From contig NZ_AP018664.1 of assembly GCF_003967075.1 (NCBI RefSeq), positions 1,736,001 to 1,800,000 of the forward strand: a stretch of DNA of 64,000 nt, written 5' to 3'. The translations under genes were made by a program, and so were the position numbers. Below, piece by piece: positions 1 through 11,888 of the stretch. The DNA is from Sphingobium amiense. Its GTDB lineage: Bacteria; Pseudomonadota; Alphaproteobacteria; Sphingomonadales; Sphingomonadaceae. Within the stretch, counting starts at the first letter, position 1. The number at the start of each line of letters is the position of its first letter. The notes beneath the pieces were generated by a model. The model was not told the DNA's origin. It made no database searches and saw nothing but the letters and a program-made list of their open reading frames with translations.

Positions 1-1244
1 TTTTCCATCACCACCGCCGCGATTTCCGACGCGATGGAGCAGGTCGGCCAGCCTTCCTCGACCACCACGATGCGGTTGGTCTTTTTCAGGCTCTCCAGCA
101 CGGTATCGGTGTCGAGCGGGCGCAGCGTGCGCAGGTCGATGACCTCCGCGTCGATGCCCTCGCCCGCCAGCGTTTCGGCGGCCTCCAGAGCGACGCCGAC
201 GCCGATGGAATAGCTCACCAGCGTCACATCCGCGCCCTCGCGCACGATCCGCGCCTTGCCGATGGGCAGGACATAATCGTCCACCTGCGGCACGTCGAAG
301 CTGCGGCCGTAGACCAGCTCATTTTCCAGGAAGACGACCGGATCTTCGGACCGGATCGCCGCCTTGAGCAGCCCCTTGGCATCCGCCGCGTCATAGGGCG
401 CGATGACGATCAGGCCGGGGACCGACGCATACCAGGGACCGTAATTCTGGCTGTGCTGCGCGCCGACCCGGCTCGCCGCGCCGTTGGGACCGCGGAATAC
501 GATGGGGCAGCGCATCTGCCCGCCCGACATATAGTTGGTCTTCGCCGCCGAGTTGATGATGTGGTCGATCGCCTGCATGGCGAAGTTGAACGTCATGAAC
601 TCAATGACGGGGCGCAGGCCGCCCATCGCGGCGCCGGTGCCGATGCCCGCAAAGCCATATTCGGTGATCGGGGTGTCGATCACACGCTTCGGGCCGAATT
701 CCTCCAGCAGCCCCTGCGTGACCTTGTAGGCGCCCTGATATTCGGCGACTTCCTCGCCCATGACGAAGACACGCGGATCTTTGCGCATTTCCTCCGCCAT
801 CGCATCGCGCAGCGCTTCGCGGACGGTGGTCTTCGCATAGTCCGTGCCGTCGGGGATGGCGGGGTCTCTGACCGAAGCCTTCGTTTCGGCGGCGAGCTTG
901 GACGTGCCGCTTTCCGCCTTCTTGGGCGCTTCGGGCGCGGCTTCGGATTTCGCGGGCGGCGTGCTTTCCTCGGCCTTGGGAGCAGGGGCAGCGGCCTCGC
1001 CACCCTCGCCCGCCATTTCGGCGATGACGGTGCCGACCTTCACGCCCTCCGATCCTTCGGGGATCATGATCTTGCCGATCTTGCCCTCATCGACCGCCTC
1101 GAATTCCATCGTCGCCTTGTCAGTCTCGATCTCGGCGAGGATGTCGCCCGATTTCACTTCGTCGCCTTCCTTCACCAGCCATTTGGCCAGCGTGCCCTCT
1201 TCCATCGTCGGCGAGAGCGCCGGCATCTTGATTGCGATACCCAT
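1..1244 (-). CDS. pdhB: Pyruvate dehydrogenase E1 beta subunit with N-terminal lipoyl domain (3' end cut by window)
   Basis: E1-beta works with E1-alpha to decarboxylate pyruvate and acetylate lipoyl groups in the cytoplasmic pyruvate dehydrogenase complex. The minus-strand reading from 1244 begins [17 protein letters not shown] and contains [11 protein letters not shown], where the Lys of DKA is the lipoylation site. An Ala/Pro/Glu-rich linker (about residues 85-135) follows, then the transketolase-like beta domain. A fused lipoyl domain on E1-beta is a known alphaproteobacterial arrangement. The start codon overlaps the pdhA stop by one base (TGATG), so translation is probably coupled. The C-terminus lies beyond base 1. 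Confidence 0.95.
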   Translation of the reverse strand, partial: MGIAIKMPALSPTMEEGTLAKWLVKEGDEVKSGDILAEIETDKATMEFEAVDEGKIGKIMIPEGSEGVKVGTVIAEMAGEGGEAAAPAPKAEESTPPAKSEAAPEAPKKAESGTSKLAAETKASVRDPAIPDGTDYAKTTVREALRDAMAEEMRKDPRVFVMGEEVAEYQGAYKVTQGLLEEFGPKRVIDTPITEYGFAGIGTGAAMGGLRPVIEFMTFNFAMQAIDHIINSAAKTNYMSGGQMRCPIVFRGPNGAASRVGAQHSQNYGPWYASVPGLIVIAPYDAADAKGLLKAAIRSEDPVVFLENELVYGRSFDVPQVDDYVLPIGKARIVREGADVTLVSYSIGVGVALEAAETLAGEGIDAEVIDLRTLRPLDTDTVLESLKKTNRIVVVEEGWPTCSIASEIAAVVME

Positions 1245-2320
1245 CAATATTGCTCCACCAGTACGTCGGTATAGAGTTCGGCCATATCCGGCTCGGGCGA
1301 AGTTTCGGCGAAGTCCGCCGCTTCGGCGACGATTTTGCGGATGTCCTGGTCGATCTGCTTGATCTCGTCCTCGCCGACGCCCGCGCCGACGAGATATTTC
1401 TTCACGCCCTCAATCGGGTCCGACTTGTCGCGCATCGCCTGCACTTCCTCGCGCGAGCGATATTTCGCCGGGTCGGACATGGAGTGGCCGCGATAGCGGT
1501 AGGTCTTCATTTCGAGGAGGATCGGGCCGTTGCCGTCCTGCACCCATTTGAGCGCTTCCTCGGTCGCGCCGCGCACGGCGAGCACATCCATGCCATCGAC
1601 CTGAAGCCCCGGAATGCGGAAGCTTTCGCCCCGGCGATAGAGCTGATCCTCGGACGAGGCGCGGTTGACGCTCGTGCCCATGGCATATTGGTTGTTCTCG
1701 ATCACGAAGATGATCGGCAGCTTCCACAGCTCGGCCATGTTGAAGCTCTCATAGACCTGACCCTGATTGGCCGCCCCGTCGCCGAAATAGGCGACGCACA
1801 CGCCCCCGTCGTCGTTATATTTATGCGCGAAGCCGAGGCCCGCGCCCAGCGAGACCTGCGCGCCGACGATGCCGTGGCCGCCGTAGAATTTATGTTCGAC
1901 GCTGAACATGTGCATCGACCCGCCCTTGCCGCGCGAGATGCCCGCTTCGCGGCCGGTCAGTTCGGCCATGATGACCTTGGGATCAATGCCGTAGGCGAGC
2001 ATGTGGCCATGGTCGCGATAGCCGGTGATAACGCTGTCCTTGCCGGGCTTCAAAGCCGACTGGATGCCGACCGCAACCGCCTCCTGACCGATATAGAGGT
2101 GGCAGAAGCCGCCGATCAGGCCGAGGCCGTAGAGCTGGCCCGCCTTTTCCTCGAACCGGCGGATGAGGACCATCTGCCGGTAGAATTCGAGCAGTTCCTC
2201 TTTGCTGGCCTTGTAGTCGGACGGGGTTTCGGGGCGAGGCCGGTTATGGTCCGCGCCGGCGGCGGGTGCAGCCGCCTTTGCCTTTGCGCGTGTCGGACGC
2301 GGCGTCGTTGGTTTCGCCAA
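1244..2320 (-). CDS. pdhA: Pyruvate dehydrogenase E1 alpha subunit
   Basis: E1-alpha is the thiamine-diphosphate-binding half of the pyruvate-decarboxylating heterotetramer. The protein has the [15 protein letters not shown] stretch of the ThDP/Mg motif (GDG...N), the phosphorylation-loop-like [10 protein letters not shown], and family-typical length (358 aa from the chosen start). An ATG-initiated frame reaches 2407, but I prefer TTG at 2320. It has AAAGGA eight bases upstream and gives an ordinary [12 protein letters not shown]-terminus, while the longer version adds an implausible leader. The Ala/Pro/Lys-rich N-terminal 30 residues may tether it to the complex. First gene of pdhA-pdhB, downstream of ftsB and eno. 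Confidence 0.95.
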   Translation of the reverse strand: MAKPTTPRPTRAKAKAAAPAAGADHNRPRPETPSDYKASKEELLEFYRQMVLIRRFEEKAGQLYGLGLIGGFCHLYIGQEAVAVGIQSALKPGKDSVITGYRDHGHMLAYGIDPKVIMAELTGREAGISRGKGGSMHMFSVEHKFYGGHGIVGAQVSLGAGLGFAHKYNDDGGVCVAYFGDGAANQGQVYESFNMAELWKLPIIFVIENNQYAMGTSVNRASSEDQLYRRGESFRIPGLQVDGMDVLAVRGATEEALKWVQDGNGPILLEMKTYRYRGHSMSDPAKYRSREEVQAMRDKSDPIEGVKKYLVGAGVGEDEIKQIDQDIRKIVAEAADFAETSPEPDMAELYTDVLVEQY

Positions 2321-2362
2321 GGCTGTTATCCTTTTGCGTGGGGGTAGGATGGAAGGAAGTCC

Positions 2363-2394
2363 GATATAGCCGCCCGGTTGCATATATTGCAACC
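2363..2394 (-). promoter_or_regulatory. Candidate pdhA promoter with palindromic operator over the -35 box
   Basis: On the minus strand, TTGCAA (2392-2387) and TATATC (2368-2363) are separated by 18 bases and resemble a housekeeping promoter. The -35 lies inside a perfect inverted repeat, GGTTGCA-N5-TGCAACC (2376-2394). The -10 ends 42 bases upstream of the pdhA TTG start. A symmetric site over a -35 suggests a dimeric repressor or activator. Which regulator is involved is not known from the sequence. Confidence 0.5.
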
Positions 2395-2490
2395 GATGCC
2401 CCCGCAAAACGGCGCGAATCCTATAGAGCCGACTGTAATTTGATGTTGCTCGCCACGTCTTTTACGGGCGGCCAACTGCTCCGGGCGGAG

Positions 2491-2802
2491 TCAGTTCAGC
2501 GGCACGACCACTTCGTCGTGATGGACGACGCCCAGTTGGCGGCGAATCAGTTCGTCGGCAAGGTCCGGGTCAACCCGGCGGGGATCGAGCGCCTCGACCC
2601 TGTTCTTCAGCTCCGCGCGTGATTCCTGTGTCTTGCGAAGCTCGACCTTCGCTGTCTGGAGCTGCCGGCTATAGTCGCCCCATGCAAGGACGCCGTTCGA
2701 CCCCAGCACGACATAGCCTGCGAAGAAAAGAAGGAGGAGGATGGCGATCGCCGGACCGAAGGCCGAGAAAAGAAGAAGCCGAAGTTTCGCGATATGCGCC
2801 AT
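2491..2802 (-). CDS. ftsB: FtsB/DivIC-family septum formation initiator
   Basis: FtsB-family proteins are single-pass inner-membrane proteins that link FtsL and FtsQ in the divisome. This 103-aa protein has a short basic N-terminus, one hydrophobic segment (about residues 12-33), then a heptad-like helix (about 40-72: YSRQLQTAKVELRKTQESRA) as in the DivIC coiled coil. Length and layout fit the family. It lies between eno and pdhA on the same strand. The eno-ftsB-pdhA order is common in Alphaproteobacteria, which supports the call. Confidence 0.85.
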   Translation of the reverse strand: MAHIAKLRLLLFSAFGPAIAILLLLFFAGYVVLGSNGVLAWGDYSRQLQTAKVELRKTQESRAELKNRVEALDPRRVDPDLADELIRRQLGVVHHDEVVVPLN

Positions 2803-2879
2803 GGGCCAGAAGAATCATGAAAAATGGCTGGCCGCAAGAGAAAAATCATTCTCCTGCGACCAGCCGCTTCGTTACGGAC

Positions 2880-4953
<2,074 letters not shown>

Positions 4954-5011
4954 GGGGCGCTGCCCTACCCACCCGACGCACAGGCCCGCACGGCGGGGCG
5001 GAGGCATATAA

Positions 5012-5401
5012 GTGACAGATGAGCCAGCCGAACCGGCGGTGACGCCGCATGCGAGCGGCGATGCTCCCGACGCGGCCGATGACAGCGTGCGCGCGACGTT
5101 TGCGCGACTGATCGAGGATGGCCGCGCCTATGCGTCGGCGGAGGCGGAAAAGCAGAAGCTGCGCGCCGGCATCGTGGCGGTAGGGGTGCGCAATGCCGCC
5201 ATTCTGGGTGTCATTGCGCTGATCCTCGTTTTCGCGGCCATCGTGGCGTTATTGATCGGCCTGATATTCGCGCTGGCGCAGGTCATCGCGCCAATCTGGG
5301 CGACGCTCATCGTGGTGGGCGGCGCGCTGGTCGTGGTCATGCTGCTGCTCCTGCTGGCAAAAGGCTGCATCAGCCGGATGATGAAGGCGATTACGCCATG
5401 A
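5012..5401 (+). CDS. Phage holin-family (PF07332-like) membrane protein
   Basis: The 129-aa protein has a soluble N-terminus (about 1-45) and two adjacent hydrophobic helices (about 58-85 and 90-118) separated by a short turn. This is the layout of the 'phage_holin_3_6' family, which in non-phage chromosomes is a membrane component of stress operons rather than a lysis gene. It starts at GTG with GGCGGAGG upstream. The stop overlaps the next start (ATGA), so it is co-translated with the downstream DUF3618-like gene. Confidence 0.65.
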   Translation: MTDEPAEPAVTPHASGDAPDAADDSVRATFARLIEDGRAYASAEAEKQKLRAGIVAVGVRNAAILGVIALILVFAAIVALLIGLIFALAQVIAPIWATLIVVGGALVVVMLLLLLAKGCISRMMKAITP

Positions 5402-5721
5402 CCCAGGAAACATCCTATCGGGCCGCGGTGGCCCGCGCCGAAGCCGCCAGGGCGCAACTCCGCCAGAGCGCGCACGACGCCGGAGCGCGGATCGCCCCCG
5501 CCCGCCTGAAACAGGACGTGAAGGCGAAGATCAGCGGCGCTGTCAAAAACAGCGTGGCGCGCGTCGGCGACAAGGCGCGCAAAAACCCTGTCGCGGTCGG
5601 CGCGGCGGGGGCCGCCATCCTGCTCTATTTCGCACGCCGACCGGTGACGGCACTTTTCCGGCGGCTATACGTTCGCCTGACGAATGCCCGTTCGAATGAA
5701 TTGGAGACTGACAATGGCTGA
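5398..5721 (+). CDS. DUF3618-like small membrane protein
   Basis: The 107-aa protein has an N-terminal charged helix, a basic middle (DVKAKISGAVKNSVARVGDKARKNP) and one short hydrophobic segment, VAVGAAGAAILLYFARRP. The 'KNPVAVGAAGAAI' transition mirrors the anchor in the first gene of this run. It overlaps both neighbours by a few bases (ATGA before, 8 bases after), so all four genes are probably one operon. No catalytic residues were recognised. Confidence 0.55.
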   Translation: MTQETSYRAAVARAEAARAQLRQSAHDAGARIAPARLKQDVKAKISGAVKNSVARVGDKARKNPVAVGAAGAAILLYFARRPVTALFRRLYVRLTNARSNELETDNG

Positions 5722-6343
5722 CATCCGCGCTCAAGTGACCCGCGTCCGCGAAGCCGCGAACGACGCGGCGGCGACCACCGCCGAACGCATCAGGGACGGC
5801 GCAGGCAAGGCGCGCGACGGCGCAAGCGACCTGATCGCCACTGGCCGTGACAGGGCGAGCGAAGCCTATGGCGACGCGCGCGACCGCACCCAGCGGGTCG
5901 CCACCCGCGCGAACGAGATCGTGCAGGAACATCCCATCGCGGCTGTGGCCGGGGCCGTCGCCGTGGGCGCGGTCGTCGCATGGATGTTTCCCAAGAGCCG
6001 CCGCGCGATGAAGGCGCTGCCCGGCCTCGCCTCGACCGCAGGCGCCCGCATCCTCGAGGCCGCCGTCGCCGCGCGAACCGTCGCTGCCGATCAGGCCGAA
6101 ACGGTGAAGCATGGCGCTGCGAAGGTGCTTGACCGCGCCGGTGACACGGCGGGCGATCTCGTCGCGACCGCAAAGGACGCCGCCGCCGTGGCGCGCGACC
6201 GGGCAGCTGCTGCGAAAGACAGCGTCGCCGCGTCGGACCTGTCCACCAAGGCGTCGCGCCTTGCCGACGATGTCGCTTCGGCGGTCGTGGCGAAGGTGGA
6301 GGCGCTGGCCGACACGATCAAGGCCCGCCTGCCCAAGCAATGA
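5714..6343 (+). CDS. DUF883-like repeat-rich amphipathic membrane protein
   Basis: The 209-aa protein is almost entirely Ala/Asp/Arg/Lys helix. It contains an internal hydrophobic anchor, EHPIAAVAGAVAVGAVVAWMF (about residues 74-94), followed by another long amphipathic stretch with repeated A-K-D/R-D-A units. It differs from the first gene of the run because the membrane segment is central. The start at 5714 lies inside the end of the preceding gene. The composition suggests an envelope-associated, LEA-like or phasin-like stress protein. Function unknown. Confidence 0.55.
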   Translation: MADIRAQVTRVREAANDAAATTAERIRDGAGKARDGASDLIATGRDRASEAYGDARDRTQRVATRANEIVQEHPIAAVAGAVAVGAVVAWMFPKSRRAMKALPGLASTAGARILEAAVAARTVAADQAETVKHGAAKVLDRAGDTAGDLVATAKDAAAVARDRAAAAKDSVAASDLSTKASRLADDVASAVVAKVEALADTIKARLPKQ

Positions 6344-6383
6344 GGCCGATTGCGACCGCCACCATGCGGTTTTCCCGCGCACT

Positions 6384-6431
6384 CCTTGGCTGATGGGTGC
6401 GGCGATGCTAAGGCGCCGCCATCAGCCAAGG
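6384..6431 (+). promoter_or_regulatory. Long hairpin that partly covers the DUF4170 ribosome site
   Basis: CCTTGGCTGATGG (6384-6396) pairs perfectly with CCATCAGCCAAGG (6419-6431). GCGGCG/CGCCGC extends the stem around a 9-base loop. The last bases of the 3' arm (AAGG) run directly into GGAGAA, so the ribosome site of the gene at 6446 would be partly paired. There is no U-tract, so this is not a classical terminator. Confidence 0.55.
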
Positions 6432-6445
6432 GAGAATAAGCAGGC

Positions 6446-6667
6446 ATGAGCAAGATGCATCTTGTCATGGGTGGTCGCGTTACCAATCCGCAGACACTGG
6501 AGTTTCAGGATCTGAGCGCCGTCGATCTCGTCGGCGTGTTCCCTGACTATGCGTCGGCGGAAAAGGCGTGGCGGTCAGCGGCGCAGCGCACGGTCGACGA
6601 TGCGGAGATGCGCTATGTAATCGTCCATCTGCACCGGCTGCTGGAACCCGAACTCCCCGCCGCCTGA
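6446..6667 (+). CDS. DUF4170 family protein
   Basis: A 73-aa soluble protein starting MSKMHLVMGGRV, with the family's conserved 'GGRV..P..LEF.D' and 'VGVFPDYASAEKAWR.AAQRTVDDAEMRYVIVHLHRLL' pattern. Members are small alphaproteobacterial proteins of unknown function, sometimes called 'inositol monophosphatase' by annotation error. The ribosome site (GGGAG) sits at the foot of a strong hairpin. It is followed tail-to-tail by the rhomboid gene. Confidence 0.8.
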   Translation: MSKMHLVMGGRVTNPQTLEFQDLSAVDLVGVFPDYASAEKAWRSAAQRTVDDAEMRYVIVHLHRLLEPELPAA

Positions 6668-6711
6668 CACATCGCAATCCGCTCGCCCTACACGCAGGGC
6701 GGGCGGAGCCT

Positions 6712-7371
6712 TCATTGCACCGAATGCGGCTTGCGGCGGAAGCGCCAGAGCAGCAGAGGCCGGGTCAGCGCCAGCCCCGCCAGGAAGCCGCCGATATGCG
6801 CCGCGACCGCGATGCGGCCTATGTCCGCCAGCCCGGCGCCGCCCGCGACGCCGATCATCACCTGAAGCGTGATCCACGCCGCCGCCAGCCAGAGCATCCG
6901 CACCAGATTGGCGGAAAGCGGCCCGATGCGGCGGACCTGCTGCTGGCTGTAGAGCAGTGCATAGGTGGCGATGATCGCCGAGATCGCGCCGCTCGCGCCG
7001 ACCATGGGGTCGGTCGACGACGGGCCGATCGCCCATTGCGCGAGACATGCGGCATAAGCGCCCACGCCATAGAGGACCAGCGTCCCCTTCCACCCCAGCA
7101 CATGTTCGACCTGCCGCCCGCAGAAGACGAGCATCAGCATGTTAAAGCCGATATGGAGCCAGCCCGCATGGATCAGCGTGCAGGTCAGCGGCGTCAGCCA
7201 CCATGGCACCGCCGCCATGCCCGCCAGCAGATCGGGCGAGTTCACCCGAGCGGGTATGAAGCCGCCCATGACGGCGGCGTCATTCACCCGGTCCGTCAGG
7301 AACAGCAGCAGGAATATCAGGACGCAGACCACCGCCAGAGCGTTGGTGGCGCGGCCGGCGGGAAGGGTCAC
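6712..7371 (-). CDS. Rhomboid-family intramembrane serine protease
   Basis: Rhomboids cleave transmembrane substrates within the bilayer. This 219-aa protein has six predicted membrane helices. Ser128 in GASGAISAI and His192 in AAHIGGFLAG form the catalytic dyad. The HAGWLHIGFNMLML helix (His68, His73, Asn78) provides the oxyanion and structural residues. The frame is open upstream into greA, but I start at GTG 7371, four bases after the greA stop, giving MTLPAGRATNALAVV directly before the first helix. Likely co-transcribed with greA. Substrate unknown. Confidence 0.88.
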   Translation of the reverse strand: MTLPAGRATNALAVVCVLIFLLLFLTDRVNDAAVMGGFIPARVNSPDLLAGMAAVPWWLTPLTCTLIHAGWLHIGFNMLMLVFCGRQVEHVLGWKGTLVLYGVGAYAACLAQWAIGPSSTDPMVGASGAISAIIATYALLYSQQQVRRIGPLSANLVRMLWLAAAWITLQVMIGVAGGAGLADIGRIAVAAHIGGFLAGLALTRPLLLWRFRRKPHSVQ

Positions 7372-7375
7372 GGCG

Positions 7376-7852
7376 TCAGATGAACTCGATCTTGTCGACA
7401 AGGTAGAATTTGTCGCCCGAAGGAACCGACACCTCGACCTCATCGCCGACCTCGCGCCCGATCAGCGCGCGCCCCAGCGGGCTGTTATAGCTGATCATGC
7501 CCGCCTTGGCGTCGGCCTCGGCCTGACCCACGATCTGATAACGGATCGGCTTGTCGTCCTCGTCCAGCAGCGTGACCGTCGCGCCGAACACGATCCGGTC
7601 GCCCGACAGGGTCGTCGGGTCGATCACCTGAGCGCGGGACAGCTTGTCCTCCAGATCGACGATGGTCGCCTCGACCTGGCCCTGCCGTTCCTTGGCAGCG
7701 TGATATTCTGCATTTTCCGAAAGATCGCCGTGGGCGCGCGCTTCTTCGATGGCGTCCACGATCTGCGGCCGTTCGGCCTTCAGCTCGCGGAGCTGCGCAT
7801 TGAGCTTGTCATAGCCCATCTGCAGCATCGGCATCTTCTCGACGGTCGCCAT
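7376..7852 (-). CDS. greA: Transcription elongation factor GreA
   Basis: GreA inserts a coiled coil into the RNA polymerase secondary channel and stimulates cleavage of backtracked RNA. The 158-aa protein has the N-terminal coiled coil with the acidic tip [15 protein letters not shown] (about 43-57) and a C-terminal FKBP-like domain ([18 protein letters not shown]). Full family length. It lies 81 bases downstream of carB, after a hairpin, and upstream of the rhomboid gene. Confidence 0.97.
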   Translation of the reverse strand: MATVEKMPMLQMGYDKLNAQLRELKAERPQIVDAIEEARAHGDLSENAEYHAAKERQGQVEATIVDLEDKLSRAQVIDPTTLSGDRIVFGATVTLLDEDDKPIRYQIVGQAEADAKAGMISYNSPLGRALIGREVGDEVEVSVPSGDKFYLVDKIEFI

Positions 7853-7883
7853 TCCCTAAAATCCTTCGTCAAAACTTCCCTTC

Positions 7884-7907
7884 GGCGGCTCTGTGGGCAG
7901 AGCCGCC
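7884..7907 (-). terminator. Hairpin between carB and greA
   Basis: GGCGGCTCT and AGAGCCGCC form a perfect nine-base-pair stem around GTGGGC. On the minus strand it follows the carB stop by about 27 bases. Only a short T-run (TTTT) comes 10 bases later, so termination may be weak, leaving partial read-through into greA. Confidence 0.5.
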
Positions 7908-7933
7908 CCGCAACCTCATTCCTGTGCAGGGGA

Positions 7934-10900
7934 TCAAGCGTGCGACAGGGGATAATAGGACTGGAGCGCCCGCACTTCAAGGGCGCGTCCCCGCAGCGCC
8001 TCGATGGCGTCCGCCGCCGCGACGCTCGCCGCCGCCGTGGTGAAGCTCGCAATCTTGGCCCGCAGCGCGGACGTGCGGATCGCCTTGCTGTCCTTGAGCG
8101 ACTGCCAGCCCTCGGTCGTGTTGAAGATCAACTGCACGTCGCCATCGGTGATCCGGTCCACGATATGCGGACGGCCTTCGGCGACCTTGTTCACGCGCTC
8201 GACCGCGATCCCGTGTTCCTCCAGATATTTGGCCGTGCCGCCGGTCGCGATGATGGTGAAGCCCATCGCGGACAGCTTCTGCACGGCGGGCAGGATGACG
8301 GGCTTGTCGCTGTCCTTGACGGACACGAACACGGTGCCTTCCTTGGGCAGGACGGTGCCCGCACCGATCTGCGCCTTGGCGAAAGCGGTCGCGAAATCGC
8401 TATCGATTCCCATGACTTCGCCCGTGCTCTTCATTTCCGGTGAGAGCACCGGGTCGACGCCGGGGAAGCGCGCGAAGGGGAAGACGGCTTCCTTGACCGC
8501 GATATGGTCGATGGCGTTGCGGTCGATCTTTGGCAGGTCTTTCAGCTTCTCGCCCGCCATCACCCAGCTCGCGATCTTGGCGATGGGCGTGCCGATGGCC
8601 TTGGCGACGAAGGGCACGGTCCGGCTGGCGCGCGGATTGACCTCGATCAGGTAGACCGTCTCGTCCTTGACCGCGAACTGGATGTTCATGAGGCCGCGGA
8701 CGGAGAGAGCGCGAGCCAGCACATCGGCCTGCCGTTCGATTTCCGCGATGACCTCCACCGACAGGCTGTAGGGCGGCAGGGAGCAGGCGCTGTCGCCCGA
8801 ATGGACCCCGGCTTCCTCGATATGCTGGAGCACGCCCGCCACCACCACATCGTCGCCATCGCACAGCGCATCGACGTCCACTTCGACGGCGTCGCGCAGA
8901 TACTGGTCGATCAGGACCGGCGAGTCGCCCGACACCTGAACGGCGGTCGCGATATATTCCTCCAGTTGCGCCTGACCGTCGACAATCTCCATCGCGCGGC
9001 CGCCCAGCACATAGGACGGGCGCATGAGGACGGGATAGCCGATGCGGTTGGCGACGGCGATCGCCTCTTCCCGGCTACGGGCGATGCCGTTGGCGGGCTG
9101 ACGCAGCTTGAGCCGGTCGATCAGCGCTGCGAACCGCTCGCGGTCTTCGGCAAGGTCGATGGCGTCGGGCGAAGTGCCCAGGATCGGCACGCCCGCATCC
9201 TCCAGCGCCTGCGCCAGCTTCAGCGGCGTCTGCCCGCCGAACTGCACGATGACGCCCGCCAGCGTCCCCGCCGACATCTCGACGCTCAGGATTTCCAGCA
9301 CATCCTCCGCCGTCAGCGGCTCGAAATAGAGGCGGTCGGACGTGTCATAGTCGGTCGACACCGTTTCCGGATTGCAGTTGACCATGATCGTCTCATAGCC
9401 CGCGTCGGCCAGCGCGAAGCAGGCGTGGACGCAGCAATAGTCGAACTCGATCCCCTGCCCGATCCGGTTGGGACCGCCGCCCAGAATGACGACCTTTTTG
9501 CGGTCGGACGGCTGCGCCTCATTCTCCGCCTCGCCGAACAGCGGCGCTTCGTAGGTCGAATACATATAGGGCGTCTTCGCCTCGAACTCGGCGGCGCAGG
9601 TGTCGATGCGCTTGAAGACGGGCCGGACGCCGAGCCTGTGGCGCAGCGCGCGCACTTCGTCTTCGGTGACGCCGCCGGTCATCGCCTTCACCGTTTCGTG
9701 GATCAGACCCGATCCGCGCGCGATGCCCCGCTCCATGCCCCGCAGATTGGCGGACTTGAGCGCGAGATAGGCCAGCCGCTTGTCGGAAAAGCCCATGGAC
9801 TTGAGCCGCCGCATCCCATCGGCATCCTGCGGCAGGCCATGCTCCAGCACTTCGGCTTCGGCCTCAACGATTTCCTTGAGGCGGTCGAGGAACCACGGGT
9901 CGAACTTCGCAATCGCGTGGATCTCCGCGACGCTCAGGCCTTCACGGAGCGCCTGCGCCGCGATCAGCAGCCGGTCGGGCGTCGGCTGGGCGAGCGCGGC
10001 GACGATGTCGTCCTTGGCCGCGCCTTCCAGATGCTCGACATTGTTGAAGCCGGACAGGCCGGTCTCCAGGCCACGCAGCGCCTTCTGCATCGATTCGTGG
10101 ATGTTGCGGCCGATGGCCATCACCTCGCCCACCGACTTCATCGCGGTGCCGAGCAGAGGCTCGGACCCCTTGAACTTTTCGAAGGCGAAGCGCGGGATCT
10201 TGGTCACGACATAGTCGATGGTCGGCTCGAACGACGCGGGGGTCGCGCCGGTGATGTCATTCTCGATCTCATCGAGCGTGTAGCCGACCGCCAGCTTCGC
10301 CGCGACCTTGGCGATGGGGAAGCCGGTCGCCTTCGACGCCAGCGCCGAGGAGCGCGATACGCGCGGGTTCATCTCGATCACGATCAGGCGGCCGTCCTTC
10401 GGATTGACCGCGAACTGCACGTTGGAACCGCCTGTTTCTACACCGATTTCACGCAGCACCGCAATGGATGCGTTGCGCATGATCTGATATTCCTTGTCGG
10501 TCAGCGTCAGCGCGGGCGCGACAGTGATGGAATCGCCCGTATGGACGCCCATCGGATCGACATTCTCGATGGAGCAGATGATGATGCAGTTGTCGTTGCG
10601 GTCCCGCACGACCTCCATCTCATATTCTTTCCAGCCGAGCAGCGATTCCTCGATCAGCACTTCGGTGGTGGGGGATGCGTCCAGCCCTTCGGCGACGATC
10701 CGCCTGAACTCTTCCCGGTTGTAGGCGACGCCGCCGCCAGTCCCGCCCAGCGTGAAGCTCGGCCGGATGATCGAGGGAAGGCCGGTAAACTCCAGCGCGT
10801 CGAGCGCCTCTTCCATCGTGTGCGCGATGCGCGAGCGGGCAGACTCCAGCCCGATCTTGTCCATCGCGTCGCGGAACTTGAGGCGATCCTCCGCCTTGTC

Positions 10901-11269
10901 GATGGCCTCGGCATCCGCGCCGATCATCTTGACGCCGAACTTCTCCAGCGTGCCGTCGTTGAACAGCGCGAGCGCGGTGTTAAGCGCCGTCTGCCCGCCC
11001 ATCGTGGGGAGCACCGCGTCCGGCCGCTCCTTCTCGATGATCTTCGCCACGATTTCGGGCGTGATCGGCTCGACATAGGTCGCGTCGGCAAATTCCGGGT
11101 CGGTCATGATCGTGGCCGGGTTGGAATTGACCAGGATGATGCGATAGCCCTCTTCCTTGAGCGCCTTCACCGCCTGCGTGCCCGAATAATCGAACTCGCA
11201 CGCCTGACCGATGATGATCGGCCCCGCGCCAATGATGAGGATGGAGGAGATGTCGGTTCTTTTAGGCAT
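7934..11269 (-). CDS. carB: Carbamoyl-phosphate synthase large subunit
   Basis: Makes carbamoyl phosphate from bicarbonate, ATP and the ammonia delivered by CarA, feeding pyrimidine and arginine synthesis. The 1111-aa protein contains two duplicated ATP-grasp halves ([22 protein letters not shown] and the [29 protein letters not shown] counterpart), the oligomerisation segment, and a C-terminal MGS-like allosteric domain ([13 protein letters not shown]). The ATG overlaps the stop of a 74-aa gene (TGATG), and no ribosome site of its own is visible. Translation therefore probably depends on that gene. Confidence 0.98.
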   Translation of the reverse strand: MPKRTDISSILIIGAGPIIIGQACEFDYSGTQAVKALKEEGYRIILVNSNPATIMTDPEFADATYVEPITPEIVAKIIEKERPDAVLPTMGGQTALNTALALFNDGTLEKFGVKMIGADAEAIDKAEDRLKFRDAMDKIGLESARSRIAHTMEEALDALEFTGLPSIIRPSFTLGGTGGGVAYNREEFRRIVAEGLDASPTTEVLIEESLLGWKEYEMEVVRDRNDNCIIICSIENVDPMGVHTGDSITVAPALTLTDKEYQIMRNASIAVLREIGVETGGSNVQFAVNPKDGRLIVIEMNPRVSRSSALASKATGFPIAKVAAKLAVGYTLDEIENDITGATPASFEPTIDYVVTKIPRFAFEKFKGSEPLLGTAMKSVGEVMAIGRNIHESMQKALRGLETGLSGFNNVEHLEGAAKDDIVAALAQPTPDRLLIAAQALREGLSVAEIHAIAKFDPWFLDRLKEIVEAEAEVLEHGLPQDADGMRRLKSMGFSDKRLAYLALKSANLRGMERGIARGSGLIHETVKAMTGGVTEDEVRALRHRLGVRPVFKRIDTCAAEFEAKTPYMYSTYEAPLFGEAENEAQPSDRKKVVILGGGPNRIGQGIEFDYCCVHACFALADAGYETIMVNCNPETVSTDYDTSDRLYFEPLTAEDVLEILSVEMSAGTLAGVIVQFGGQTPLKLAQALEDAGVPILGTSPDAIDLAEDRERFAALIDRLKLRQPANGIARSREEAIAVANRIGYPVLMRPSYVLGGRAMEIVDGQAQLEEYIATAVQVSGDSPVLIDQYLRDAVEVDVDALCDGDDVVVAGVLQHIEEAGVHSGDSACSLPPYSLSVEVIAEIERQADVLARALSVRGLMNIQFAVKDETVYLIEVNPRASRTVPFVAKAIGTPIAKIASWVMAGEKLKDLPKIDRNAIDHIAVKEAVFPFARFPGVDPVLSPEMKSTGEVMGIDSDFATAFAKAQIGAGTVLPKEGTVFVSVKDSDKPVILPAVQKLSAMGFTIIATGGTAKYLEEHGIAVERVNKVAEGRPHIVDRITDGDVQLIFNTTEGWQSLKDSKAIRTSALRAKIASFTTAAASVAAADAIEALRGRALEVRALQSYYPLSHA

Positions 11270-11493
11270 CAGAAGTGGCTTTTCCCGATCTGCACCAGCT
11301 TTTCAAAAGCGGCTTTATCTAAGCGAATTGTCTGCGAAACTTTGCCAGGCATCTCTCGACCGGGCCGGCCGTAGGTGTCGATCTGGATCAGCCTTTCTCG
11401 GCCGCAATCAACCAGCCGCACGATAGTTTCGACCTCTTCATGAGGCCGAGCATTATCCAGATGTTCAACTGTGAAGTCGCGCACCGTAGCCAT
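11269..11493 (-). CDS. Conserved small protein of unknown function, coupled to carB
   Basis: A 74-aa soluble protein with no membrane segment. It has a central [20 protein letters not shown] motif that I have seen in small, variously misnamed bacterial proteins, but the function is not known to me. The ribosome site is excellent (TAAGGAGG nine bases before the ATG). Its stop shares bases with the carB start, so ribosomes finishing this gene can restart on carB. It sits between rraB and carB, where most genomes have nothing. Confidence 0.75.
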   Translation of the reverse strand: MATVRDFTVEHLDNARPHEEVETIVRLVDCGRERLIQIDTYGRPGREMPGKVSQTIRLDKAAFEKLVQIGKSHF

Positions 11494-11519
11494 TGCTCAG
11501 TCCCTCCTTAGGTCGATCA

Positions 11520-11888
11520 TCAATGCACGCCCCCCGCCTGCGCTTCGCAGCCCCAGCCGTCATATTCGACGCCGCAGAGGATTTCGATCTGGAGGCACTT
11601 TTTCGTCAGCGCACGGATCGAGGCTTCATCGACCGGCTGCACGCATTCGAGGAATAGGAACAGGTCGCCATCCTCATCTTCCTCCCGGTCCAGTTCGACA
11701 AAGCCGAACTGGCTGGCGATGGTCAGAACGCGCTCGAAATCCTGCTCGCTGCCCCGGAAGCTGACGTCCACGGGCCGGGCCATGCGCGCGACGTCGCCGT
11801 TGGCGGCGAGGTTGGCGAGAACCTCACGGTCCGCCTCCCACTCAGCGGCGAGGCGCGCTTCGTCGACGGGGGGCAGGTTCTGGCTCAC
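11520..11888 (-). CDS. rraB: RraB-family ribonuclease E inhibitor
   Basis: RraB-type proteins bind RNase E and alter mRNA decay. The 122-aa acidic protein carries the family's 'VDVSFRGSEQDFERVLTIASQFGF' and 'DGDLFLFLECVQPVDEASIRALTKKCLQIE' pattern, and ends in a Cys/Gly-containing tail. It starts at GTG 11888, overlapping the carA stop (GTGA), so it is coupled to carA. Its position inside the car operon is notable. Assignment rests on sequence pattern; binding to this host's RNase E is inferred. Confidence 0.75.
   Translation of the reverse strand: MSQNLPPVDEARLAAEWEADREVLANLAANGDVARMARPVDVSFRGSEQDFERVLTIASQFGFVELDREEDEDGDLFLFLECVQPVDEASIRALTKKCLQIEILCGVEYDGWGCEAQAGGVH

Noticed and set aside
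2321..2407. ATG at 2407 as pdhA start
   Set aside because: It adds 29 residues unlike any E1-alpha N-terminus and crosses the likely promoter and operator. TTG 2320 has a well-placed AAAGGA.
5012..5401. Second prophage or lysis cassette suggested by the holin-family gene
   Set aside because: Neighbours are DUF883/DUF3618-type host proteins, with no endolysin, spanin or structural genes nearby.
8504..11374. Long plus-strand reading frame opposite carB (about 956 codons)
   Set aside because: It is the antisense shadow of a GC-rich coding gene. The composition is Arg/His/Asp-rich with no domain, while the minus strand encodes a complete CarB.
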